From the NCBI RefSeq assembly GCF_042186555.1, contig NC_133330.1, positions 166,185,099-166,249,098 of the forward strand: a stretch of 64,000 bases of DNA, in the 5' to 3' direction. A model generated the notes under the pieces. It was given only the letters and a program-made list of their open reading frames with translations, did no database searches and was not told the DNA's origin. Of the stretch, positions 44,188 through 55,195 are shown piece after piece. Source of the DNA: Aquarana catesbeiana (Eukaryota; Chordata; Amphibia; Anura; Ranidae). The stretch's first letter is position 1; every line of letters starts with the position of its first letter. A program made the translations under genes and the position numbers.

Positions 44188-44292
44188 GGTTATTTACTAA
44201 AGGCAAATCCCCTTTGCACTACAAGTGCAGTTTCAGTACAGTCTCAAGTGCACTTGTAATGCAAAGTGTATTTTCCTTTAGTAAATAACACC
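44188..44292. repeat. Small hairpin MITE
   Basis: GGTTATTTACTAAAGGCAAA and TTTCCTTTAGTAAATAACACC are inverted, with internal CTTTGCACTACAAGTGCA / CAAGTGCACTTGTAATGCAAAG also paired. It lies in the gap between the SANT gene 3' end and the transposase. Confidence 0.6.
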
Positions 44293-44550
44293 CAACAGTG
44301 CTTTCTAATTTTACACAATCGCACCATTTTCAGGACTCCCCAAATTTCAGTCATGGTCAGCTAAAAGAAAGCCAAGCAGTAAATCAAAGCAAATATTTGT
44401 TCAGTTTAAAATATATTTTTATTTAAAAAATGTCTCAGACATTGTCTGACATATTGATGGCCCCCCTACCCGCAAAGTATTCCATGTATCTTAGATGGAC
44501 CTCACGGGCACTCTGGGGGGGCAAGCCAGGATGGCCAGCTTCAAGCGCCG

Positions 44551-46591
44551 TCAGTTTAGTTCATTAATATGAATTCTGGCCTCAGGCCCAACTGAGCCAG
44601 CATAGTTCCAAGAATTTCTCCTTAAAAAGTTGTGGAGAACACAGCAAGCCAGGATGATGTGATTGAGTTTATATTCTGCCATGTGTAAAGGTGTAAGAAA
44701 TAGGCGGAACCGGTTGGCCATTATTCCAAACGTGTTCTCCACCACTCTTCTGGCTCTGGCCAGCCAGTAATTAAAAACCCTCTGGTCCGGGGTGAGGGTC
44801 CTCATAGGGAATGGCCGCATAAGATGGTCCCCCAGCGCAAATGCTTCATCCGCAACGAAGACAAATGGGAGTCCTTCCTCATTGTCTTCTGGAGGTGGCA
44901 AGCCCAAGCTGCCATTCTGGAGACACCTGTAGAACTCCATCAATGACTCCACCATCTGACATCCGCCCATTCTTCCCCATGTCCACATACAAGAACTCGT
45001 AAGTAGCCGACACCACCGCCAACATCACAATACTATTGAACCCCTTGTAGTTGTAATATTATGACCCCAAGTTGGGTGGTGGGACGATGTGGATGTGTTT
45101 CCCATCAATTGCCCTGATGCAGTTAGGAAAGTCCCACCGCTGGGCAAAGTGGGAGGCCACAGTCTGCCATTCCTGTGGGTTGGAAGGAAACTGTGGAGTC
45201 AAACAAGAAAAAAAAAAATCATTTTGCACATAAACATTGAAAGCGGATTAGACACAAACATTCTTGGCCAGCATCAGTATAACATTTATTTTAGGGAGTA
45301 TTTAAAGACAAAGGTATAAGGTCCACCTATCAGATTCCTCCCCCCCTCTCATGGGCCATTTTAAAAATTTTAGGGGGGATGTTTTGGACAGGTAACCCTC
45401 TCCACTTCATTTAGAGATGAATGCCTAAATAATATGTATTACTTTGGCCAGCCCCTCCTTACTTACACTATTGGCAGCCCATTGGACAGGTAAGAAGTGT
45501 TATAATACAAAAATATGAATACACACTGTACAAATTTTAGCACATTTTTACATTCTGATATTACCTATCAAGATAATAATAGGATAAAAAAAAACTTTAA
45601 ACAGTACCATTTGAAAGTATTCAGGCAGGCCCTTGCACTACATGCTTTGGGGAATTCATCCAGAAATCTGACCACAAAAGAGGTGGGTATAGTGTGTATG
45701 GGTTTGGCAAAGTCAGCAGATAGAGGATTGGTATCAGCTGAGTTAGCAGTTGGGGGGAGGGAGGGTTCCAAATGATTTTGGGACCCAAAAATAAAAAAAA
45801 CCTCTGGCACTCTGCTTGAATTTAAAGCACACATCACATTTTTACACATTTTAGGGGGTATTTAGAGTAAAGCACTACTATGGAGATGACAAAATACATT
45901 GTTAAGTGACTAGGCGAGGTGTATATAGGCCCAGGAGAGCATGCCGGGGAGGTAAGTGAAGGCAAATATGTATGAAGGACAAAAAAAAAAAAAAATTGAA
46001 AAAAATCCAGCATGCATGAGGACAAAGGGGACATTCACAGCATATTACAATCATGGTAATTAGGGAATGAGGAAAGAAATACAATATATTAACAAACATT
46101 AAATACAATAAAATGTGATGTTAAAGGATAAATCTTTCCTTAATATAATCCTTCTGCAGGACCTGGATGATGGCAGAACAGATCTCTGGGATAATGATCC
46201 CCAGAGCCTGGGGGGAGATGCCTGTCGAGAACTTGAGGTCCTGCAGGCTTCTCCCCGTCGCCAAATACCGCAGGGTGGCGACTAGCCTCTGCTCCGGAGT
46301 GATGGCTTGCTTCATGCAGGTATCCTGCCTGCTGATATAAGGGGTCAGCAAAGCCAACAAACTGTGATATACGGGGTCCGTCATCCAGAGAAAGTTCCTG
46401 AAATTGTCAGGATTATTCTCACGGATCTCACAGAGCAAAGGCATGTGACAGAATTGGTCACGCTGGAGCAACCAATTCTTGGTCCATGAACTCCTCCTCG
46501 CCCTGTTCATGGACTGGGCTTGTATCAAAGTAAGGACCCCAACACCAAGCCCCCGCACAGCACGAACTCTACGATGAGTACGTACATGCAA
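44551..46591 (-). pseudogene. Harbinger DDE transposase (2 exons)
   Basis: Exon 1 (46591 to about 46135) holds the N-terminal region (RDQFCHMPLLCEIRENNPDN, FLWMTDPVYHSLLALLTPYI, and HTH-like LKFSTGISPQALGIIIPEIC). Its donor reads AAG|GAAAGA where GTAAGA is expected. Exon 2 (45190-44551) follows TCCACAG and gives WDFPNCIRAIDGKHIHIVPP (first Asp), one in-frame TAA after NLGS, YNYKGFNSIVMLAVVSATYE, and VDMG..GRMSDGG (second Asp). After a frameshift come PFVFVADEAFALGDHL and ARRVVENTFGIMANRFRLF (catalytic Glu), ending HNFLRRN. All three catalytic residues survive. The DDE_4-type nuclease would cut the terminal repeats and paste at TWA. An AATAAA on the minus strand lies at about 44421-44416. Confidence 0.85.
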
Positions 46592-47060
46592 TATGGCTAG
46601 AAAACGGTCAGCTGGTCAGAACAAAGTAACAGAACGCACTGAAGAAAAGCAAGGCCTGTGAAGAGCGACCTGAAAATCAGTAACGAACGGACAAGAACAC
46701 AATGACAAGTCAATGGGAACTCGCTGCACGCACTGAAGACCAGATAAAAATCCACAAGCACAAACTGAACAGCAGAAAAACGATCTGAAAACCACGAGTC
46801 TGAAAAAGCGCGAATCGTCTCTCACCAAACTTTTACTAACACGAGATTAGCAAAAGCAGCCCAAAAGGTGCCGCGCTTGGTATTGATCTGCCCTTTTATA
46901 GAGTCGTCGTACGTGGTGTACGTCACCGCGTTCTTGGTGTTCGGAAATTCCGACAACTTTGTGTGACCGTGTGTATGCAAGACAAGTTTGAGCCAACATC
47001 CGTCGGAAAAAATCCATGGATTTTGTTGCCGTAATGTCCGATCGTGTGTACAGGGCATTA

Positions 47061-47314
47061 CAGTAAAAAACCCTCTACGTAGGTTAAACCTCTTTGTCTT
47101 GTTAAACTCCCTTCCGCAAAAAAGTTTTATCCCTATTGTGGGGTCACCAGTATGGTATTTGTAAATTGAAATCATATCCCCTCTGAAGCGTCTCTTCTCC
47201 AGAATGAATAAGTTCAGTGCCCGCAACCTTTCTTTATTAGCTTTCTTGCCCTTCTTTGTACTCGCTCCATTTCCAGCACATCCTTCCTGAGGACTGGTGC
47301 CCATAACTGGACAT
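47061..47314. repeat. CR1/L3-like LINE fragment, piece 2 of 3
   Basis: Continues piece 1 across the Harbinger insertion (TTACAGTAAAAAACCCTCTA, later CTCGCTCCATTTCCAGCACA and GAGGACTGGTGCCCATAACT). It is broken again at 47315 by hAT foldback B. Confidence 0.55.
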
Positions 47315-49901
47315 TAGGGATGGGCTTCGAGTTCGAATCGAACTCATGTTCGACTCGAACATCGACTGTTCGCAAGTTCGCCGAACAGCGATCAATTTGG
47401 GGTGTTCGCGGCAAATTCGATTGCTGCGGAACACCCTTTAAAAGTCTATGGGAGAAATCAAAAGTGCTAATTTTAAAGGCTTATATGCAAGTTATTGTCA
47501 TAAAAAGTATTTGGGGACTTGGGTCCTGCCCCAGGGGACATGGATCAATGCAAAAAAAGTTTTAAAAATGGCCGTTTTTTCAGGAGCAGTGATTTTAATA
47601 ATGCTTAAAGTCAAACAATAAAAGTGTAATATCCCTTTAAATTTCGTAGCTGGGGGTGTCTATAGTATGCCTATAAAAGGGCGCATGTTTCCCATGTTTA
47701 GAACAGTCTGACAGCAAAATGACATTTCAAAGGAAAAAAAGTCATTTAAAACTACTCGCGGCTATTGCATTGCCGGTCCGACAATACACATAAAAGTTCA
47801 TTGATAAAAATGGCATGGGAATTCCCCACAGGGGAACCCCGAACCAAAATTTAAAAAAAAATGGCGTGGGGTCCCCCCAAAAATCCATACCAGACTCTTA
47901 TCCGAGCACGCAACCTGGCAGGCCGCAGGAAAAGAGGGGGGGACGGGAGAGCACCCCCCCTCCTGAACCGTACCAGGCCACATGCCCTCAACATTGGGAG
48001 GGTGCTTTGGGGTAGCCCCCCAAAACACCTTGTCCCCATGTTGATGAGGACAAGGGCCTCATCCCCACAACCCTGGTCAGTGGTTGTGGGGGTCTGTGGG
48101 CGGGTGGCTTATCGGAATCTGGAAGCCCCCTTTAACAAGGGGACCCCCAGATCCCACCCCTCCTGTGTGAAATGGTAAGGGGGTACAAATGTACCCCTAC
48201 CATTTCATTAAAAAACTGTCAAGAATGTTAAAAGAGACAGTTTTTGACAATTCCTTTATTTAAATGCTTCTTCTTTCTTCTATCTTCCTTCATCTTCTTC
48301 TTCTTCTGGCTCTTCTGGTTCTTCCTCCGGTGTTCTCGTCCAGCATCTCCTCCGCAGCGTCTTCTATGTTCTTCTCCTCAGGCCGCTCTGCACCCATGGC
48401 ATGGGGGGAGGCTCCCGCTCTTCTCTTCATCTTCTTCTCTTCTTCATCTTCTTCTCCGGGCCGCTCCGCATCCATGCTGGCATGGTGGGAGGCTCCCGCT
48501 GTGTGACGCGTCTCCTCTTCTGACGGTTCTTAAATAACGGGGGGCGGGGGCACCTGGTGACCCCGCCCCCCTCTGATGCACGGGACATGACGAGACTTCC
48601 CTGTGGCATTCCCCGTGACGTCACAGGGAAGTCCCGTCAAGTCACCGTGCGTCAGAGGGGGGCGGGGTCACAAGAAGATGAAGACGAGAAGAAGATGAAG
48701 AGAAGAGCGGGAGCCTCCCCCCATGCCATGGGTGCAGAGCGGCCCGAGGAGAAGACAGAAGACGCCGCGGAGGAGATGCTGGATGAGAACACCGGAGGAA
48801 GAACCAGAAGAGCCAGAAGAACCAGAAGAAGAAGAAGAAGAAGATGAAGGAAGATAGAAGAAAGAAGAAAGAAGAAGCATTTAAATAAAGGAATTGTCAA
48901 AACTGTCTCTTGTCATTTTTAACATCTTTGACAGTTTTTTAGTGAAATGGTAGGGGTACTTTTGTACCCTATTACCATTTCACACAGAGGGGGGGCAGGG
49001 ATCTGGGGGTCCCCTTGTTAAAGGGGGCTTCCAGATTCCGATAAGCCCCCCGCCCGCAGACCCCCACAACCACCAGCCAGGGTTGTGGGGATGAGGCCCT
49101 TGTCCTCATCAACATGGGGACAAGGTGTTTTGGGGGGCTACCCCAAAGCACCCTCCCAATGTTGAGGGCATGTGGCCTGGTACGGTTCAGGAGGGGGGGC
49201 GCTCTCTCGTCCCCCCCTCTTTTCCTGCGGCCTGCCAGGTTGCGTGCTCGCATAAGGGTCTGGTATGGATTTTTGGGGGGACCCCACGCCATATTTTTTT
49301 TAATTTTGGTGCGGGGTTCCCCTTAATATCCATACCAGTCCTGAAGGGCCTGGTATGGAATATAGGGGAACCCCCACGTCATTTTTTTTTTTAATTTTGG
49401 TTCGGGGTTCCCCTGTGGGGAATTCCCATGCCGCTTTTATCAATGAACTTTTATGTGTATTGTCGGACCGGCAATGCAATAGCCGCGAGTAGTTTTAAAT
49501 GACTTTTTTTCTTTGAAATGTCATTTTGCTGTCAGACTGTTCTAAACACGGTAAACATGCGCCCCTTTACAGGCATACTATAGACACCCCCCAGCTATGA
49601 AATTTAAAGGGATATTACACTTTTATTGTTTGACTTTAAGCATTATTAAAATCACTGCTCCTGAAAAAACGGCCGTTTTTAAAACTTTTTTTTGCATTGA
49701 TCCATGTCCCCTGGGGCAGGACCCAGGTCCCCAAACACTTTTTATGACAATAACTTGCATATAATCCTTTAAAATTAGCACTTTTGATTATTCATGTTCG
49801 TGTCCCATAGACATTAACGGTGTTCGCGTGTTTGAACGAACTTTTTTCCTGTTCGCATGTTCTGGTGAGAACCGAACAGGGGGGTGTTCAGCTCATCCCT
49901 A
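47315..49901. mobile_element. hAT foldback B (2.6 kb), second copy of the family
   Basis: TAGGGATGGGCTTCGAG...GCTCATCCCTA with mirror-image halves centred near 48610. TGACGTCA is at the centre (about 48615-48622). It matches foldback A along both arms but lacks the TATA box, GC box and first part of the mini-ORF in the right half: GGGGCGGGGTCAC joins straight to AAGAAGATGAAG at about 48672. No 8-bp duplication is visible, so one flank was probably lost after insertion. Confidence 0.88.
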
Positions 49902-50140
49902 CTTGTTAGCAGCAGCTTGGCATTGCATGCCATTGCTGAGCCTATCATCTACTAGGACCCCCAGGTGCTTTTCCATTCTAGATTCCCCCAGAGGTTCTCC
50001 CCCTAGATTGCATTCATATTTTTGCCACCCAAATGCATTATTTTACATTTCTCAACATTAAACCTCATTTGCCACGTAGTTGCCCATTAATTTGTTCAGA
50101 TCTTCTTACAAGGTTTCCACATCCTGCGGAGAAGTCCCCC
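49902..50140. repeat. CR1/L3-like LINE fragment, piece 3 of 3
   Basis: Contains AGGACCCCCAGGTGCTTTTC, TGCATTATTTTACATTTCTC and ATTTGTTCAGATCTTC. Its order continues from piece 2, with sequence missing at the junction with foldback B. Confidence 0.5.
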
Positions 50141-50145
50141 CCCCA

Positions 50146-50227
50146 CCTCAGAATATATTTGTTTTCCTCCTCTAAAACCTAGGTGCACCTTTTGGTCAGG
50201 TGCGTTTTATGGAGCGAAAAATATGGT
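50146..50227 (-). repeat. MITE end fragment (same family as 36033)
   Basis: GCGTTTTATGGAGCGAAAAA then TATGGTA; read in reverse it starts TACCATATTTTTCGCTCCAT, the terminus also seen at 36033. Confidence 0.5.
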
Positions 50228-50334
50228 AATCTAAAACAGCATAGACTTACTATGCTGATAATAAATACACATATAGACTTGCCACAACTTTAAGAATAAA
50301 TGAAAAACTATTATATACAGTTTATAATTATATA

Positions 50335-51843
50335 CACTGCTCAAAATAATTAAAGGAACGCTTAATCAGAGTACAGTATCAAGTCAATTAAACTCCTGGG
50401 ATATTGAACTAGTCAGTTAAGTAGCAGAGGGGGTTGTTAATCAGTTTCAGCTGTTTTGGTGTTAATCAAATTAACAACCTTGAAAACAGGAATGGTTTTA
50501 CAGGTGGAGGCCACTGCCATTTTTTCCCTACTCATCTTTTCTGACTGTTTTTCACTAGTTTTGCATTTGGCTAGGGTCAGTGTCACTACTGGTAGCATAA
50601 GGTGATATCTGGACCTTATAGAGGTTGCACAGGTAGTTGAACTCCTCCAGGATAGCACATCAATACGCGCCATTGCTAGGTTTGCTGTGTCTCCCAGCAC
50701 AGTCTCAAGAGCATAGAGGAGATACCAGGAGACAGGCAGTTACTCTAGGAGAGCTGGACAGGGCCATAGAAGGTCCTTAACGGGGTTGTAAAGTCTGTGT
50801 TTTTCACCTTAATGCAGTCAGAAACTATGCATTAAGGTGAAAAACCTTCCGTGCTGCAGCAGCCCCCCAGACCCACCTTTTACTTACCTGAACCCGATCT
50901 TTCCAGCGACAAGAATGAGCACAGCAGCTCCAGCTGCTATCTCGGGTCATCATTGGATAGATTGGATAGAGCCATTGGCTCCTGCTTCTGTCAATCAAAT
51001 CCAGTGACATGGGGGCAGGGCCGAGTCCTGCTGTCTGTGTCAATGGACGTAGCAGCAGGACTCGGGAGCACGCCTGCACAAGTGCCCCCTTGGAAAGCGG
51101 CTCTCCGAGGGGGGCACTCAAGAAGAGGAGGAGCCAGGATCGCTGCTGAGGGACCCCAGAAGAGGAGGATCGGGGCCACTCTGTGCAAATCCCTTACATA
51201 GATGAGGTAAGTATAACATGTTTGTTATTTTTATATATTTTTTTTTAAACAAACCTTTAATATCACTTTAACCCATCAGCAGGACCGATATCTTCTCCTT
51301 TGTGCAAGGAGGAACAGGATGAGCACTGCCAGATCCCTACAAAATGACCTTCAGCAGGCCACTGGTGTGTATGTCTCAGAAACAGACTTCATGAGGGTCC
51401 TCTAGTGGACCCTGTGCTCACTGCTTGGGGCACCGTGGAGCTCGATTGGCATTTGCCATTGAACTCAAGAATTGGCAGGTTCCACCACTGGTGCCCTGTA
51501 CTGTTCACAGATGAGAGAAGGTGCACCCTGAGCACATGTGACAGACGTAAATAGGTCTGGAGAAGCCACAGGGAATGTTATGCTGCCTGTAACATCTTTC
51601 CGCATGACTGGTTTGGTGGTGGGTCAGTGATGGTCTGGGGAGGCATATCCATGGAGGCACGCACAGACCTCTACAGGCTAGACAATGGTATGCTGATTGC
51701 CATTAGGTATCGGCATGAAATCCTTGGACCCATTGTCAGACCCTACACTCGTGCAGTGCGTCCTCCTGGTGCACGACAATGCCCAGCCTCATGTGGCAAG
51801 AGTATGCAGCCAATTCCTGGAGGATAAAGGAATTAATACCATT
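50335..51843 (+). pseudogene. Tc1-like transposon, second subfamily, 3'-truncated
   Basis: It starts CACTGCTCAAAATAATTAAAGG after TA (50333-50334). The transposase region on the plus strand, resuming after a MITE insertion, reads HQQDRYLLL-type sequence, FTDERRCTL-like wording near 51495, then RFGGGSVMVWGGIS-type sequence (51600-51650), RTDLYRLDNGMLIAIRYRHE and HDNAQPHVARVCSQFLED (51770-51825). The DD motifs are visible, with frame changes around 51400 and 51540. The C-terminus and right terminal repeat are lost at 51843, where a foldback begins. Confidence 0.8.
50781..51267. mobile_element. TTAA-flanked MITE inside the Tc1 element
   Basis: TTAA at 50777-50780 and 51268-51271. Short inverted ends CGGGGTTGTAAAG and CTTTAATATCACTT, plus an internal hairpin pair TTTTCACCTTAATGCA...TGCATTAAGGTGAAAA near 50797-50845. 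Removing it restores the Tc1 reading across a single TTAA. Non-coding; open frames on both strands are incidental. Confidence 0.75.
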
Positions 51844-51844
51844 G

Positions 51845-52308
51845 AAACACAAAAGAGAGCAGCGCCATCTAAGTGCAGCATGGCAGAAACATTTTTATGT
51901 AGGACAGACAATTTTACACTCACAAGATCGTAGAGATCACAGCGCATGTAGGGAGGTATAAGAGGTTCATCCACTCCTGGAGGAAGGCGGTGGCTCGCAG
52001 ATGCAGAGGCAGCTGATGTTCCCGGCTGCACTGGTGGCTCCCAGAGCTTCCTGGTTCTCAGAATCGGCTCAGGGGCGGCTGGACACGTCACTTTCTGGAT
52101 GGTGAGGGAGTGGGGAGGAGCACGCGTACGGGAACATCAGCTGCCTCTCCATCTGCAAGCCACCGCCTTCCTCCAGGAGTGGATGAACCTCTTATACCTC
52201 CCTACATGCGCTGTGATCTCTAAGATCTTGTGAGTGTAAAATTGTCTGTCCTATATTAAAATGTTTCTACTATGCTGCACTTAGATTGCCCTGCTCTCTT
52301 TTGTGTTT
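51845..52308. repeat. Foldback with about 180-bp arms
   Basis: The left arm 51845-52023 and right arm 52129-52308 are inverted copies (AAACACAAAAGAGAGCAGCG ... CTGCTCTCTTTTGTGTTT; inner ends GATGTTCCCG / CGGGAACATC) around a 105-bp loop. It begins exactly where the Tc1 transposase stops. No ORF. Confidence 0.85.
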
Positions 52309-52489
52309 TACTGTCTACAGAGCCCCTTCTAGCTTGTTATGAGCCGGCAGCCATCCAGAGTCAGCCTATTTGTGACCATCAACACACCTTGTGGTGCATT
52401 TGAACTCTTATGAATGGACTCCCCACTATAGAGAGCAGATTAACGGCCCATTTCTCTCTTTTTGAGCTGACATGAGCATATGTATACAA

Positions 52490-52860
52490 CAGTGGTTCTC
52501 AACCGGGGTTCCGCGGAACCCTAGGGTTCCGCGAGAGGTCCCCAGGGGTTCCGCGGCGATCTGTCAGTCGCAGGAAGCTGACAGGAGGATCGCACAGACA
52601 CAGGCAGAGATAGGCAGGGAAGCGGCTGGCATCCTATTGGCTGTAGCGCACTGTTCCCTGCAGGTCCCTCCTCCCCTCTTGTCCTTCCCGAGTGCGTGAC
52701 ATCATCTGGGGTGGACAGGATAGGAGGAGGAGGGGCTGAGGGGGAACAGCGCGCCACTGGAGGAGATATGAAATGAGTTCTGAAGCCAGAAGAAGAAAGC
52801 CGGTACTGTGCCCAGCTGTCCCCCCACCAAGGTGCCCAACAGTCTGTCCCATGTAATGTC
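52490..52860 (+). repeat. hAT-type left end leading into a minisatellite
   Basis: CAGTGGTTCTCAACCGGGGT is a classical hAT terminus. It is followed by repeated GGGGTTCCGCGG blocks (52505-52556) and non-coding sequence up to the 19-bp repeat array. I found no matching right end. Confidence 0.5.
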
Positions 52861-53820
52861 CCCTGTCATGTCCCCCACCCCATGTAATGTGGCCTATTCC
52901 ATGTAATGTGCTCTGCCCCATGTTGTGTACCCTGTCCCATGTCATGTGCCCTGCCCCATGTCATGTGCCCTGCCCCATGTCATGTGCTCTGCCCCATGTC
53001 ATGTGCTCTGCCCCATGCAATGTGCTCTGCCCCATGCCATGTGCTCTGCCCCATGCCATGTGCTCTGCCCCATGTCATGTGCTCTGCCCCATGTCATGTG
53101 CTCTTCCCCATGCCATATCCCATGTAATGTGCTCTGCCCCATGTCATGTGCCCTGCCCTATGTAATGTGCTCTGCCCCATGCCATGTCCCATGTAATGTG
53201 CTCTGCCCCATGTCATGTGTCTATACCATGTCATGTACTCTGCCCCATGTAATGTCCCCTGTCATGTCCCCTGTCCCATGTAATGTGCTCTGCCCCATGT
53301 AATGTCCCCTGTCATGTCCCCTGTCCCATGTAATGTCCCCTGTCCCATGTAATGTCCATGTCCCATGTAATGTCCCCTGTCCCATGTAATGTCCATGTCC
53401 CATGTAATGTCCCCTGCCCCATGTAATGTCCCCTGTCCCATGTAATGTCCCCTGTCATGTCCCCTGTCCCATGTAATGTCCCCTGTCATGTTCCCTGTCC
53501 CATGTAATGTCCCCTGTCATGTCCCCTGTCCCATGTAATGTCCCCTGTCATGTCCTCTGTCCCATGTAATGTCCCCTGTCCCATGTAATGTCCATGTCCC
53601 ATGTAATGTCCCCTACCCCATGTAATGTCCCCTGTCCCATGTAATGTCCCCTGTCATGTCCCCTGTCCCATGTAATGTCCCCTGTCATGTTCCCTGTCCC
53701 ATGTAATGTCCCCTGTCCCATAAAATGTCCCCTGTCATGTGCTCCGCCCCATGTAATTTTCCCTGTCATGTCCTGTCCAATGTAATCTCTGCTCCATGTA
53801 ATGTCCCCTGTCCCATGTAA
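52860..53820. repeat. 19-bp minisatellite, about 50 units, two subtypes
   Basis: Tandem CCATGT(A/C)ATGT-type units of about 19 bp. From 52900 to 53240 units end TGCTCTGCCC; from there to 53820 they end CCCCTGTCC. Units drop out or double locally. The array ends in a run of about 20 A residues at 53823. Open frames (CPMSCALPHVM and similar) are repeat by-products. Confidence 0.9.
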
Positions 53821-53821
53821 T

Positions 53822-54563
53822 GCAAAAAAAAAAAAAAAAAAAACACCTCCAGCAAGGCTAGTATAAAAACACCTAAACATTCTCAAAAAGACATTTTCAA
53901 AAATATGGGGATTTGGTCACACCATATTGCTATATGGTGCTAAGCCCACTTACTGCGACAAAGTACCCCATGATTAGTGGGTCCTACACTATCCATAGAT
54001 TTGTGAGATCCTGCTTCTCTGAACCATGAGAGCTACACTCTTCTAAATGGGAGAATCTTGAGGTCTCCACCTATGACACAAGTGGACACTAATGAGATGT
54101 ACTTAGTGAGGGAGTAGGGTGCTCCTATCCCAAAAGGATTTGGTCAGAATCCATACAATACACAAACAAGATATTTGGGGGGCACACCTTCTCATTAAAG
54201 CTGGTGCAGCCATAAGACCATACAATAGAAGAAAAATATTACAGCGCACACATGCAAAAAAAAATAAATAAATAAACATTCACCTCCAGCAAGGCTAGTT
54301 TAAAAACACCTAAACATTCTTAAAAAGACATTTTCAAAAATATGGGGATTTGGTCACACCATATTGCTATATGGTGCTAAGCCCGCTTACTGCGACAAAG
54401 TACCCCATGATTAGTGGGTCCTACACTATCCATAGATTTGTAAGATCCTGCTTCTCTGAACCATGAGAGCTATACTCTTCTAAATGGGAGAATCTTGAGG
54501 TCTCCACCTATGACACAAGTGGACACTAATGAGAGGTACTTAGTGAGGGAGTAGGGTGCTCCT
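53822..54563. repeat. 437-bp tandem duplication
   Basis: CACCTCCAGCAAGGCTAG at 53844 recurs at 54281, and about 285 bp that follows each is nearly identical to GGGAGTAGGGTGCTCC. Each copy is preceded by ATGCAAAAAAA. The spacer contains TATTACAGCGCACACATGCA, a retroposon-like tail. Confidence 0.85.
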
Positions 54564-55191
54564 TTTGGGATAGGACCAGCACCTGGCTCAGCTTTTAAGC
54601 GATCCGCTGAGAGCCTGAACCAGCCGCTTCTGCTCCCTCCACAGCCCAACGCTCCAGTAAGCGTGGGGGGGGGGGGGGCAGAGCTGACAGTCACCAGCTC
54701 TCTGCTTTACTGAGCACTGAGAACTGAGTGAACAGCATTATTTGATCTCTCACTTCTCAGCCTTAGAGCCGGCGGGGGGGTGGGGGGGGGGGATGCAGCA
54801 TTAGTCTTATACTGTGTCCACCTAAGTTAGTATAATTTCTCTTTTCAAATGTGTACTCAGCTGCTGTTTAACGTAAAGGGGAACTTGATATTAGGTAAAC
54901 TAAGAGCCTGGAATGGTTGACAGTCTTCTAAAAGTGCTAGTTATCTAGCTGTCCTGCTTGTCCATGAATTCAATACTTTCTGAGTCACTGACCTGGACTA
55001 AGTATGACACAAGTGAAGTCAGAGCTTTTTCTTTTGGGTCAGTGACTCTGGAATTACTAAAATGATGATGTAAGCATGACAGCCAGGCAGATAGCACTTT
55101 CAGAGGAAGTTCATAAATAACAGACTCTCTCGTGGCAGGTTTTAATTTAATAAATAAATTCAATTGCCCAGAAATATACCCCTGACACTTT
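54564..55191. other. No recognised feature
   Basis: Contains two long G runs (near 54665 and 54775). No coding signal or repeat termini seen. Confidence 0.5.
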
Positions 55192-55195
55192 TTAA

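Larger units (their letters stand above)
36865..47057. mobile_element. PIF/Harbinger transposon with three genes
   Basis: Terminal inverted repeats TGCCCTGTACACACGGTCGG (left) and CGATCGTGTGTACAGGGCA (right), flanked by TTA at 36862-36864 and 47058-47060, the 3-bp TWA duplication of PIF/Harbinger. The rejoined flanks continue a CR1-like fragment across the insertion, which confirms the ends. It carries a MADF gene (minus), a Myb/SANT-like gene (plus) and a DDE transposase (minus). It is 10,193 bp as it stands, about 7.1 kb without the nested hAT foldback and a small MITE. All three genes are damaged. Confidence 0.9.

Noticed and set aside
47315..49901. 8-bp TSD for foldback B
   Set aside because: Looked for it: the left flank reads CTGGACAT and the right CTTGTTAG, which do not match; the termini rest on the inverted ends alone.
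50851..51201. Overlapping ORFs on both strands, about 100 codons
   Set aside because: Entirely inside a TTAA-flanked MITE whose removal restores the Tc1 reading.
52887..53886. ORFs rich in CPMSCALPHVM / GHYMGQGT
   Set aside because: By-products of the 19-bp minisatellite.
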